Counted from the first letter of the stretch, positions 1-6,699 are shown. The stretch is 9,294 nucleotides of DNA from Methanomicrobiales archaeon (GCA_012521035.1 JAAYND010000231.1:1-9294), one strand, 5' to 3'. Made by a program: numbers and translations. Notes: generated from the sequence alone by a model not told the origin.

Positions 1-12
1 GAAGAGATATAC

Positions 13-954
13 ATGGTGCTTGAACAAAGTCTGGAGTTCTATGAACCGGACGAAGCAAAAATGGTTGCCGGTGCGCTTCGAGGTGATGGCATACCGGTCC
101 GCGTCGTGCGCAGAGATGCCACGATACAGTCGACCGAGGTCATCGGGAGTATCCGGAATTTTAGAGCCGCAATCGAGGAGGGGCTCTCGCAGATCGAGGA
201 GGACGATAAAGCCTATCCATGGCTCAAGAATATCCTGGTCTTGCTGGAGGAGAAGGAAGAAGGCGCCGCAGAATTCCTCAAACAGTATCCTCCCGGCGAA
301 ACGATCACCTCAGTCATACCGGAGGAGAGCCTCTCTGAGCTCTACCAATCGCTCTGGGCGGAGGAGGCCGATGAGGATGAGGTGGAGAGGGTGGTCGCGG
401 AGTACCTCAGGATCCGGGAGGTCTTCATCCTCTTTGAGCAGAGCGGGAAGGTCCGGAGGACAGAAGACGGAGAGCTGATCCTGGACGAGCAGATCGAGCC
501 CGGAGACCTGATCACCTCATTTTCAGGGAGGGTCATTGATGAGGTCGGATCTGAGATCCTGAAGAAACACGGCATCAAGACCCGTATGATCATCATGTCC
601 GACCCCAGGTTCCGCCTGGAGTTCAGCGTAGAAGCGATCAGCATGATAAAGATCACGGATTTAGATGAGCTCGTAAGCGACATGGATATCGAGTTCGACG
701 AGTATGATGAGTTCAGGAACGATGTCTACGCAAAACGGACCGCCATGATGAAGATCGGAGAATCTCTCAAAGGGCGGGGGGTGGTGACGGCCAGGGAGAT
801 CTTTGATCACCTGCAGACCTCCACGTTTGAGTTGTCAGGAGAGATCGAGGAGCTCGCACTGGATCTCGACTTCGACTTCGTTAAGGGGTTGCTTGACGAT
901 ATGCGAAAGATCGGCATGCTCCGCAAGAAAGGAGCGGGATATCGGCTGGTGTGA
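13..954 (+). CDS. Conserved-looking acidic protein of unknown function
   Basis: I do not recognise this 313-residue protein. It is strongly acidic, soluble-looking and has no signal peptide or membrane segment. Residues 8-32 (EFYEPDEAKMVAGALRGDGI and following) read like a small beta-alpha-beta unit, faintly reminiscent of the DUF2007 type. Residues 115-160 are helical and very Glu-rich. The last 60 residues (REIFDHL, then GLLDDMRKIGMLRKKGAGYRLV... in short helices and a terminal hairpin) could form a winged helix. Codon use is typical of the neighbouring housekeeping genes, so it is very probably real. The frame is open to the left edge of the window, so the ATG at 13 is only the first visible start and the gene may be longer. 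It lies upstream of the RPA operon on the same strand, but the 1.4 kb gap makes co-transcription unlikely. Confidence 0.75.
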   Translation: MVLEQSLEFYEPDEAKMVAGALRGDGIPVRVVRRDATIQSTEVIGSIRNFRAAIEEGLSQIEEDDKAYPWLKNILVLLEEKEEGAAEFLKQYPPGETITSVIPEESLSELYQSLWAEEADEDEVERVVAEYLRIREVFILFEQSGKVRRTEDGELILDEQIEPGDLITSFSGRVIDEVGSEILKKHGIKTRMIIMSDPRFRLEFSVEAISMIKITDLDELVSDMDIEFDEYDEFRNDVYAKRTAMMKIGESLKGRGVVTAREIFDHLQTSTFELSGEIEELALDLDFDFVKGLLDDMRKIGMLRKKGAGYRLV

Positions 955-1035
955 CGCCGGGTTCATCATATTCAGCGTCACGTAGATCCCGGCAACCAGG
1001 AGGTCAGTGTCGAGTACCCGGACCCCGGCTGCGCC

Positions 1036-1072
1036 GGTAACGAGGATCTTCGCGGAGAAGATACTCGTTACC
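1036..1072 (+). repeat. Long imperfect hairpin downstream of the first gene
   Basis: GGTAACGAG (1036-1044) pairs perfectly with CTCGTTACC (1064-1072). After one G/A mismatch (1045 with 1063), ATCTTC (1046-1051) pairs with GAAGAT (1057-1062), leaving a 5-nt loop GCGGA. That makes 15 base pairs with a single mismatch. It begins about 80 bp after the first gene's stop. No T-run follows, so it is not a standard archaeal poly-T terminator. It could protect the 3' end of the transcript, be part of a small RNA, or be a protein-binding site. Confidence 0.7.
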
Positions 1073-1223
1073 CCCACCTCACAAAGAGAGGGGCGCTCAC
1101 CGCCTCCTCCCGCGCCACCCAGAAGAGCACGACGAACAGAATGGTCCACGCTCCCTCCCGGATCCGGCTCACCACCACCGACCCGGCCCAACTCAAAGAA
1201 GCACACCGGAGGATGCCCCTCAC
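1068..1223 (-). CDS. Possible 51-residue membrane peptide or membrane-protein fragment
   Basis: A GTG at 1223-1221 opens a 51-codon frame ending in TAA at 1070-1068. It contains a clear hydrophobic segment at residues 25-37 (AWTILFVVLFWVA) flanked by charged residues (RIREG before, REE after), as in a single membrane helix. I see no good ribosome-binding site. A different frame just downstream on the same strand is also hydrophobic (LLVAGIYVTLNMM), so this may be a piece of a decayed multi-pass membrane protein rather than a working small gene. The stop codon lies in the hairpin arm at 1064-1072. Confidence is low: a hydrophobic stretch can arise by chance in a short frame. Confidence 0.22.
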   Translation of the reverse strand: MRGILRCASLSWAGSVVVSRIREGAWTILFVVLFWVAREEAVSAPLFVRWG

Positions 1224-1452
1224 ATCCGGATAAGATCACTACCTCCCGATCATCCCCTGCATATTTTTCCTGTGCGGCCGGTCCAGCACCCGGCGGGGAC
1301 TCTTGCACCACAGATCCCCGCTTTACACTACGTTGCACCGGGTGATGCCAATGAGCGGCCGGCTTAATGGATCTTGATCGGTGTTTTCGGTCTGTATAGG
1401 CCGTATCTCAGGATCACTTGCACCATTCCGGTTTTCACGCACAGAGACTCAC

Positions 1453-1948
1453 TCACCCCCCCGAACCGGTGCCTGTGACTGTGTGGGTATTCTGGTGTAA
1501 TTCAGTACTTAGAGAGACGCCTCTTTCTATCCAGGTATTGATAGAGCCGGCGCTGTTCCGGGCTGTTTGATCTTTGCGACAGGTGGTGCAAACCTGTACG
1601 AAACCTGTCGCAAAGGTGCAAGAGTCAGGACCGCCGTCCCGGCCGCCATCCTCATCCAGCCACACCACGCCACCGCCAGCCCGGCGCCGGTAGATGGGAG
1701 CATCGAATGAGAAGAGGTCTTCCTGCAGGCGCACCATGTATACATCCACATCCCCGGCGACCGCCGGCCCGGGTCATCCCGTGCTTCGTGTAGCCGTGGA
1801 GGATGCGGCAGGTCTGGTGGTGTGAGAGCCGGGGCGTCTCCTGGACCTTCCGATCGGTGGTGACGGTCTGGTGCTGGACGCTCGCGCGGAAGTTCGCGGT
1901 CGCAGCCTTGAGGGCTTTCTGGTGGTCATCGGCGTGGGAGGCCGTCTG
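1453..1948 (-). pseudogene. Frameshifted coding remnant, family unknown
   Basis: On the minus strand, codons from about 1948 to 1775 read as a normal protein (QTASHADDHQKALKAATANF, then TTDRKVQETPRLSHHQ, then CRILHGYTKHGM). Nearly all codons end in G or C, as in genuine genes nearby. The frame then becomes implausible, but the next frame continues with DVDVYMVRLQEDLFSFDAPI and IYRRRAGGGVVWLDEDGG. Removing one base from the four-C run at 1752-1755 would join the two into one reading frame. Upstream of 1948 the open frame has no start codon before a TGA near 2020. A third frame there (SIASQPVEKTDG) also looks coding, suggesting a second frameshift near 1935. The tail from about 1640 to 1453 overlaps the inverted repeat at 1572-1615 and is less convincing. 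I cannot assign a family. Confidence 0.45.
1572..1615. repeat. Perfect 13-bp inverted repeat with a third internal half-site
   Basis: CTTTGCGACAGGT (1572-1584) and ACCTGTCGCAAAG (1603-1615) are exact reverse complements separated by 18 bp. The spacer contains another ACCTGT (1592-1597), so the half-site ACAGGT/ACCTGT occurs three times in 30 bp. GGTGCAA also occurs twice, at 1585-1591 and 1615-1621. The arrangement suits a binding site for a dimeric DNA-binding protein or a recombinase core site, or an RNA hairpin with an 18-nt loop. Confidence 0.7.
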
Positions 1949-2183
1949 TCTTCTCGACTGGCTGCGACGCGATCGAGAGGGCGGGAGACTCCGTGCTGGC
2001 CCGACCGCCGGCGGTACTCACCCCGGGTTCCGGCCACGTTTGCTGAGGTTGCGCCCCCGCAAACTGGCGCACCGATGGAGCGGCAGGGCGCGCACACCGC
2101 TATATTCACTTCGGATCTACAAAACAACGCTTGCAGGATGCCTTTTCCCGGTACGAGGCGGGGCCGACCCGACACAGACCTCC

Positions 2184-2206
2184 CCGGGCTGCCATACGCA
2201 GCCCGG
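2184..2206. repeat. Perfect 9-bp GC-rich hairpin
   Basis: CCGGGCTGC (2184-2192) and GCAGCCCGG (2198-2206) are perfect reverse complements around a 5-nt loop CATAC. It lies about 14 bp before the TATA-like sequence at 2219-2226 upstream of the RPA operon. No T-run follows on either strand, so a simple terminator is unlikely. An operator or a structural RNA element is possible. Confidence 0.65.
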
Positions 2207-2218
2207 CACCCCCAGTGC

Positions 2219-2226
2219 ATATATAC
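2219..2226 (+). promoter_or_regulatory. TATA-like element, upstream candidate for the RPA operon
   Basis: ATATATAC stands out in GC-rich surroundings. As a TATA box it would start transcription near 2248 and give a leader of about 105 nt before the RPA start codon. It is an alternative to, or second promoter with, the element at 2309-2317. Confidence 0.35.
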
Positions 2227-2308
2227 CACGCTATCGCAGAACGAGGCAGATCCCACCGACCTCCGGGCATCCGATCGCACCCGTTCACTTTCACCCCGCA
2301 CTCCGATC

Positions 2309-2317
2309 CTTAATACC
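2309..2317 (+). promoter_or_regulatory. TATA-like element, proximal candidate for the RPA operon
   Basis: CTTAATACC lies about 27 bp before position 2340, where the ribosome-binding site GGAG begins. It would give a short leader of about 13 nt. It is weaker than the consensus archaeal box, but its position fits. Confidence 0.35.
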
Positions 2318-2352
2318 CTACCAGAGCAAACTACAGATTGGAGATGTAAGTG

Positions 2353-3579
2353 ATGAATCTATCAGAAGTAACAGAGAGAATCTCCAGGAAACTAGAATCA
2401 AGTGGCGCACAGCCCGATCGCCAGAAGATCGAGTCGCGCCTCCGCCGTCTTGTCGAAGAATTCGGTGTCAACGTCGCCGAGGCCGAGCGGACGGTGACGG
2501 GCGACCTCGCCCGGGAACACAACCTCCCGAACCTCGGGAGCTCATCCTCCGACCTCCGTCCGATAAACGAGATCGCGCCCGGCGAATGGGTGACAATCGA
2601 GGGAAAGATCGTCTCCCTGACCCCATCGATATCTCCCTCGATCGCGCAGAACGGGATCATCGCGGACTCGAGCGGTGCCATGCGTTTCGTCGTCTGGAGC
2701 CGCGCAAACGCTCCTGCTATGGAGTACGGTCACTGGTACCGGATCGAGTCAGCGGTCGTCGATGAGTACAGAGGTTCACCGAACCTGAAGATCCACTCGG
2801 GCACGACCATATCGCAGATGGAGAAGGATGTCCCGCTCCTCCCTTCGATCACACCGTCTGCGGAGCTCACGCCCGGGGTGGGAAGCGTGCGCGCCAAGGT
2901 CATCCAGGACTGGGATGTCCTCCACGAACGGATGCTCCAGACCGGACTTCTCGGCGACGAGAGCGGCACCATCAAGTTCGTCATCTGGAAGGAAGAGGGC
3001 AAGGAGAAACTTGAACTCGATACCGTCTACAACATCTATTACGCCACCGTCGATGAATACAACGGCAGACTCTCCCTCACCCTGAACACTGCCATGTACA
3101 TCGCAGATGAGGGTGATATCGAGGTCGGGCGTAATGAGACCGAGATCCAGGGTGCTCTGGTCCATGTTGCCCCGGGATCAGGCCTGATCAAGCGCTGCCC
3201 CGTCGAGGGATGTAACCGGAGCCTCTCCCGGCAGAATTACTGCCCGGTGCATGAGATCCAGTCGAACTTCCGGTATGACCTCCGCCTGAAGGGAGTCCTG
3301 GACGATGGAGAGCGTGCTCGAAACATCCTGATACAGCGCGACCTCGTCGAGAAGCTCACCGGGATCACGCTCGATGAGGCCATATCGATCGCAGAGTCTA
3401 ACCCGATCGGCATGGACGAGATCTTCTACCGCGTCAGGAACGCGGTGCTCGGGCGTTACTACACCTGTAGCGGTGGCGAGTTCGCCGGCAGGATGCTCGT
3501 CGACTCCTGTGTTCCGGTCACGTTCAAGCCCGAAGAACTGGCTGCATTGCTGAACCGTGCCGGAGGTGAGGCAGCATGA
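2353..3579 (+). CDS. rpa: Replication protein A, large subunit type, OB folds plus zinc finger
   Basis: Single-stranded-DNA-binding protein (COG1599 type, 408 residues) that coats ssDNA in replication, recombination and repair. Two adjacent OB folds are visible at about residues 78-153 (WVTIEGKIVSL, then SSGAMRFVVW, then YRIESAVVDEY) and 176-250 (VRAKVIQDWDV, then SGTIKFVIWKE, then YNIYYATVDEYNGRLSLTL). They are so similar to each other that internal duplication is evident. The C-terminal part holds a zinc finger, C282-x4-C287-x9-C297-x2-H300, set in a probable third OB domain (about 262-395). This matches RPAs of methanogens such as the Methanosarcina RPA2/RPA3 type. The start is ATG 2353, with GGAG at 2340-2343 nine bases upstream. 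A GTG directly before it at 2350 is less likely. The stop overlaps the next gene by four bases, so the pair is translationally coupled. Confidence 0.93.
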   Translation: MNLSEVTERISRKLESSGAQPDRQKIESRLRRLVEEFGVNVAEAERTVTGDLAREHNLPNLGSSSSDLRPINEIAPGEWVTIEGKIVSLTPSISPSIAQNGIIADSSGAMRFVVWSRANAPAMEYGHWYRIESAVVDEYRGSPNLKIHSGTTISQMEKDVPLLPSITPSAELTPGVGSVRAKVIQDWDVLHERMLQTGLLGDESGTIKFVIWKEEGKEKLELDTVYNIYYATVDEYNGRLSLTLNTAMYIADEGDIEVGRNETEIQGALVHVAPGSGLIKRCPVEGCNRSLSRQNYCPVHEIQSNFRYDLRLKGVLDDGERARNILIQRDLVEKLTGITLDEAISIAESNPIGMDEIFYRVRNAVLGRYYTCSGGEFAGRMLVDSCVPVTFKPEELAALLNRAGGEAA

Positions 3580-4142
3580 GACCTCAGGCTACGTTCGAGC
3601 GAGAACCGGCGCGTCGGATCTTTGCCTCTGAGTTTCGCGAGACGCGCTACCAGTTCAAGGAGGATGACGATGAGAAGAGCCCGAACTACGTCATCTTCCC
3701 GACCGGCATCAGGAGCAACCGCATCTTCATCGTGGGAACCCTCACTGAGAAGCAGCGGCAGGGCGATCAGAACATCTTCTACCGCGGAAGGGTGATCGAC
3801 CCCACGGGCACATTCTTCATCATGGCGGGATCCTACCGGCCGGAGGCGATGCAGCAGCTCGCCCGGATCGAAGCACCGGCATTCGTCGCCGTCGTCGGCA
3901 AACCAAACCTCTTCGTTACCCAGGAGGGGAACTGTCTGGTCTCGGTCAACGCGGAGTCGATAACGGTTGTGGACCGCGAGACCCGCGACCTCTGGGTGCT
4001 GGATACCGCACGCGAGACCCTGGACCGCCTGGATGCTCTCGGCACAACCGCAGACTCACGGAAGGCCCAGGAGGAGTACGGGACGCAACCTGAGATCTAC
4101 AGAAAGATCGTCTACGATGCGCTCTCCCAGGTGCAGATGTAG
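3576..4142 (+). CDS. RPA-associated protein (COG3390 family)
   Basis: A 188-residue partner of the preceding RPA. COG3390 genes are found next to RPA genes in euryarchaea, and in Haloferax volcanii they are cotranscribed with, and interact with, their RPA. The central part, about residues 45-135 (NRIFIVGTLTEKQ, YRGRVIDPTGTFFIMAG, FVAVVGKPNLF, SVNAESITVVDRE), has the beta-rich pattern of an OB fold. The N-terminus contains a basic and acidic linker (RYQFKEDDDEKSPNY). The ATG overlaps the RPA stop in an ATGA, and GGAGG lies a few bases upstream (about 3563-3567), which fixes the start. A T8 tract follows about 25 bp after the stop. The family assignment rests on both sequence and context. Confidence 0.9.
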   Translation: MRPQATFEREPARRIFASEFRETRYQFKEDDDEKSPNYVIFPTGIRSNRIFIVGTLTEKQRQGDQNIFYRGRVIDPTGTFFIMAGSYRPEAMQQLARIEAPAFVAVVGKPNLFVTQEGNCLVSVNAESITVVDRETRDLWVLDTARETLDRLDALGTTADSRKAQEEYGTQPEIYRKIVYDALSQVQM

Positions 4143-4166
4143 AGACACGCTCTACCTCCGAAAACC

Positions 4167-4191
4167 TTTTTTTTGCGGGTGATTTCCCCGC
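4167..4191 (+). terminator. Poly-T terminator of the RPA operon
   Basis: Eight consecutive T (4167-4174) come 25 bp after the stop codon, which is the usual archaeal termination signal. They are followed by a small hairpin, GCGGG (4175-4179) with CCCGC (4187-4191). The restriction-modification pair converges from the other side. Confidence 0.7.
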
Positions 4192-4255
4192 TACCGGTGC
4201 AGGGATGAGGCATCCGCCGGCGACATAGTCACATACCAGTATCCGGCAACCACCA

Positions 4256-5518
4256 CTACACCGCGATAGCATGGACATCGAACTCAAAAAGTTCCTTCTT
4301 TGAGTTCCTCTTCCGGATTCGCTTTATGTTACAACTCTCAAAGCCGATCTTTTCCATCATATCCCGAAAGACCCTCTCGCTCGGGATGATGGTATCGTAG
4401 TATTTTGAGTTGCCGATGATATAGTGGATCTCGCTTTCGGGTTCCATTACCTTCCTTACAGAGGTCAGATGGTACCAGATATCCTCGAAGTATTTCCCGA
4501 TGTAGTTCGCTAGAACTTCACTCGATTTTGTGTCAGATTTTTTTACGCTCTCAATCACTTCAGTCAGGTACCCGGGGAAGTATGAGCTCTCATCTTTACA
4601 CCAGTCATTCAACCTGCTGGTTGCTATGCCCCAGGTTCCCCCGATAGATCTCCAATCCAGTTCTCCAGCCTCTCTGGACTGATTTAAGTACCCCAGCCAA
4701 TACATGTACGGCCTTAATTCTCGAATATAAGACATCCTGTTAGGATAAGGAGGAGAGGTTATCAGCAGGTCAAACTTTTCGTTGGTATAGTGATCCACAT
4801 TTCGCGAATCGCCCTGGATAACTTCTCCGGGATCTCCGGGATTCGCAAAAGCTCCTTCGATCACAAAAGACAGATTCTCTCTAAATACCTGGATATCCAC
4901 CTCTCGCGTTGTCGTTTCCAGGAGAGTAAGCTGTGTTTGTCCTCCTGTCTTTTTAAAAGACATCGATTGGTGGTTGAAAGCTGCGTTAGAGAGATTAATC
5001 AGGGTGCGACAAAACGCGATGTACAGTAGATCTTTTGGTGAGCTTTGGGCAGGGTACAATTCCTCAATTCCAGCCTTAACCAGGCAGAGAAACTCCAGGC
5101 GCTCTTCGCTCCACCAACGATTAATATTAAACAGATCAGGTGGTTTCGCGGCCTTGATTTTCCCGGTCCGGATTAAATCAATTATTTGTTCGGCGGATTC
5201 AACACACTCGCTAAGAGAGCTCTGATCATAACTCGCCAGCTTGACCTTTCCCAGCCAGACCAGGAATGGGTTGATCTCCATCCCGTAGCCAGCGTGGCCT
5301 TTCATAGCCGCACACAATGCGGTTGTGCTTGTTCCTGAAAACGGATCAAATACGCGCTGTCTTTCATCTTGCGACTCCAGTATCTCGTTTACGATCTTCA
5401 AAGAATATGCCGGAGTCAGCCTTATCCAACCATGACGGGATTTATCAATATTGTGCTTGAATGTGAGATCAGAGCGTTGTTTTAAGAGCTCGCGATCATC
5501 CCACTCTCGAATGCTCAT
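4256..5518 (-). CDS. Type II DNA methyltransferase, probably N4-cytosine
   Basis: An S-adenosylmethionine-dependent amino-methyltransferase of 420 residues that should protect host sites from the partner nuclease. Visible motifs are HGWIRLTPAYS (29-39, motif X-like), the cofactor loop DPFSGTST (58-65, motif I), the acidic E81 in GMEINPF (motif II), and the catalytic TSPPY (254-258, motif IV). The TSPPY form is typical of N4-cytosine enzymes. About 160 residues between motifs I and IV may hold target recognition, giving an X-I-TRD-IV order. The target sequence cannot be read from the protein. I chose ATG at 5518, with GGAG (5532-5529) ten bases upstream, over a TTG at 5524. It lies two bases after the nuclease stop, so the genes are surely cotranscribed. 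Codons end in A/T far more than in the flanking genes (for example GAT, AAT, TTA, AAA), suggesting transfer. Confidence 0.9.
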   Translation of the reverse strand: MSIREWDDRELLKQRSDLTFKHNIDKSRHGWIRLTPAYSLKIVNEILESQDERQRVFDPFSGTSTTALCAAMKGHAGYGMEINPFLVWLGKVKLASYDQSSLSECVESAEQIIDLIRTGKIKAAKPPDLFNINRWWSEERLEFLCLVKAGIEELYPAQSSPKDLLYIAFCRTLINLSNAAFNHQSMSFKKTGGQTQLTLLETTTREVDIQVFRENLSFVIEGAFANPGDPGEVIQGDSRNVDHYTNEKFDLLITSPPYPNRMSYIRELRPYMYWLGYLNQSREAGELDWRSIGGTWGIATSRLNDWCKDESSYFPGYLTEVIESVKKSDTKSSEVLANYIGKYFEDIWYHLTSVRKVMEPESEIHYIIGNSKYYDTIIPSERVFRDMMEKIGFESCNIKRIRKRNSKKELFEFDVHAIAV

Positions 5519-5520
5519 GA

Positions 5521-6333
5521 TCAATGGTCTCCACGCAGTAAGAGTTCCAGTATTCTATCCATCTCATTTTTCAAAGTGTTGCTGTGGCGATCGAAGAATC
5601 CCGCCAGATCGTAGCCAATGACTTCGCGCATGAAATCATAGGTCGAGGTGAGAGGTGAGTCATCAGAAATGCTACCTACCAGCAGAGCATAATTTCCAGA
5701 GCGATACCTGGTTACGATATCCTCATCAATCTGCATTGATAACAGAAGCATGCATGGCAGATAACCCCCCTTAGCATATGCTGCGGCAGCATTGGCGAGA
5801 TCTGCATTTTGCCTCTTTGAATCTTTGCTCTTATACCCCTGTCGTACCTCAAAAACAACCCCTTTTAGATTTCTGGCGATACCAGGATCCACTTCCATCA
5901 TCCTGGCAACATCTTCCATCCAGCTCCTGACAGTATTACGCTTATTTTGATCCCTTATATGGTCAAACTGAATTCTTCCATCAAGCTTGAGGGTTCTGGT
6001 TCCTCTCCCTGTCTCAATGGTGTACGACCAATTTGCCTGTTCATCTGTCAGGCCAAGTTCGTCTATAATTATCTCGCGGAATAAGTTCTCACCCCCTATC
6101 CCTAACTGGCGATATATACTTGTCATAGCACCTGCGGCTTTATGTGCAGTATACATTAGCGGATTGTATAATCCGAACCAATTGTAGAAGGGGTCAGCCC
6201 TGTAAAGCTTCTGGAAGCTTTCTAAATCCAGTGAATTTCGGTTTCCTTTACCCATTTTCGGTTTATAATCTGCACAAATCCGTATCGGAGTTAATATAGC
6301 ATCTAAATATTTTTGATCTCTTTCGCCTGCCAT
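5521..6333 (-). CDS. Putative type II restriction endonuclease
   Basis: A 270-residue soluble protein directly upstream of, and nearly abutting, the methyltransferase, so it is most likely the cognate restriction nuclease. A PD-(D/E)XK-like core is plausible. There is an acidic residue in LKLDGRIQFD (115-124), then a hydrophobic strand ending in VVFEVRQGYKSKDSKR (159-174) with E162 and several lysines. This is followed by an Ala-rich helix (DLANAAAAYAKG) and a hydrophobic strand, LPCMLLLSMQID. The strict E-x-K is E-V-R here, with K168, K170 and K173 as possible substitutes. The start is ATG 6333, with GGAG about nine bases upstream. A TTG at 6336 is less likely. Codon use is A/T-rich like its partner. 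I do not recognise the specificity family, so the nuclease call rests on context and the degenerate motif. Confidence 0.72.
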   Translation of the reverse strand: MAGERDQKYLDAILTPIRICADYKPKMGKGNRNSLDLESFQKLYRADPFYNWFGLYNPLMYTAHKAAGAMTSIYRQLGIGGENLFREIIIDELGLTDEQANWSYTIETGRGTRTLKLDGRIQFDHIRDQNKRNTVRSWMEDVARMMEVDPGIARNLKGVVFEVRQGYKSKDSKRQNADLANAAAAYAKGGYLPCMLLLSMQIDEDIVTRYRSGNYALLVGSISDDSPLTSTYDFMREVIGYDLAGFFDRHSNTLKNEMDRILELLLRGDH

Positions 6334-6357
6334 CAAACCGATCTCCAGCCAATCACT

Positions 6358-6365
6358 GATATAGG
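6358..6365 (-). promoter_or_regulatory. TATA-like element upstream of the restriction gene
   Basis: On the minus strand CCTATATC lies about 28 bp upstream of the nuclease ATG. This spacing would place the start of transcription at or just before the ATG, which does not fit well with the good GGAG at about 6342-6345. The assignment is therefore weak. Confidence 0.3.
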
Positions 6366-6485
6366 CTCAACAATGCCTCCGAACAAGAAGAAAGCGTTAC
6401 TGCCCTCCCATCTTCCAGAAACCGTATGTGCGATTTTTTCATCACATGCAGCTCGCGCATACACTTACCCTATTGAGGGCGGTAA

Positions 6486-6495
6486 CACAAAAAGG
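6486..6495 (-). terminator. Short T-tract terminator after the small cysteine-rich gene
   Basis: On the minus strand the TAA at 6498-6496 is followed at once by CCTTTTTGTG (T5 at 6493-6489). A further T6 (bases about 6440-6435 on the same strand) lies downstream. Short T-runs of this kind serve as terminators in archaea. Confidence 0.35.
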
Positions 6496-6699
6496 TTATT
6501 CAGGTCTCATTTCGGCGGCATTCATTGTTTCATGCTCCAGAGTACATTCCTGTCGAGATACAGGTTTGCATTCAGCCAGGGGCATGGGCATCTCCAGGTT
6601 TTTGTGGCATGAAGGGCAGAAGGGGCGGCCGGCATCTTCTCTCTTCGGGCGAATCATTACAACCGGATTCCGGGGGCAGGGGGTTACCGGCCAGGTCAT
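6496..6699 (-). CDS. Small cysteine-rich (zinc-ribbon-like) protein
   Basis: A predicted 67-residue protein of unknown function. It has C28-P-S-C31-H followed by C44 and C52 (PFCPSCHKNLE, then AECKPVSRQEC), a spacing that could bind one zinc ion, and another C8 near the start. The N-terminal half is basic (IRPKRED). The ATG at 6699 is preceded by GAGGAG (6709-6704). A longer version from ATG 6741 (81 residues), with GAGG five bases before it, would start right after the recombinase-like gene's stop at 6749. Either way it probably shares that gene's transcript. Codons from 6699 on look moderately normal, while the extra 14 codons of the longer form do not. It could be a chance frame. Confidence 0.42.
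   Translation of the reverse strand: MTWPVTPCPRNPVVMIRPKREDAGRPFCPSCHKNLEMPMPLAECKPVSRQECTLEHETMNAAEMRPE

Larger units (their letters stand above)
955..2352. other. 1.4 kb gap without an intact gene
   Basis: No open frame here has a convincing start, length and codon bias together. The long frames on both strands are Arg/Pro/Ser-rich, as expected of spurious frames in GC-rich DNA. What can be seen is a long hairpin (1036-1072), a 13-bp inverted repeat (1572-1615), a 9-bp hairpin (2184-2206), a decayed minus-strand coding remnant (about 1453-1948), a possible minus-strand membrane peptide (1068-1223), and TATA-like promoter sequences before the RPA operon. I see no tRNA or rRNA and no tandem repeats or CRISPR array. 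Confidence 0.6.

Noticed and set aside
1..15. GAAGAGATATACATG resembles the expression-vector leader GAAGGAGATATACAT.
   Set aside because: It lacks one G, and the following sequence is an uninterrupted native-looking archaeal gene. With only 12 bases upstream, coincidence is the simplest reading.
835..1338. A 167-codon minus-strand frame overlapping the 3' end of the first gene.
   Set aside because: It is Gly-rich, overlaps a good gene antisense and has no start signal. Only the hydrophobic segments were kept, as a low-confidence observation.
1774..2301. A 175-codon minus-strand open frame.
   Set aside because: Arg/Ser/Pro-rich and out of frame with the segment that does look coding on the same strand (1775-1948).
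955..2352. A tRNA, CRISPR array or complete insertion sequence in the gap.
   Set aside because: No cloverleaf with a T-arm motif, no regularly spaced direct repeats, and no pair of terminal repeats flanking a transposase was seen.
1803..2765. A 320-codon plus-strand open frame running into the RPA gene.
   Set aside because: The translation is extremely Arg/Pro/Ser/Trp-rich, it overlaps over 400 bp of the RPA gene in another frame, and its codon pattern is not protein-like.
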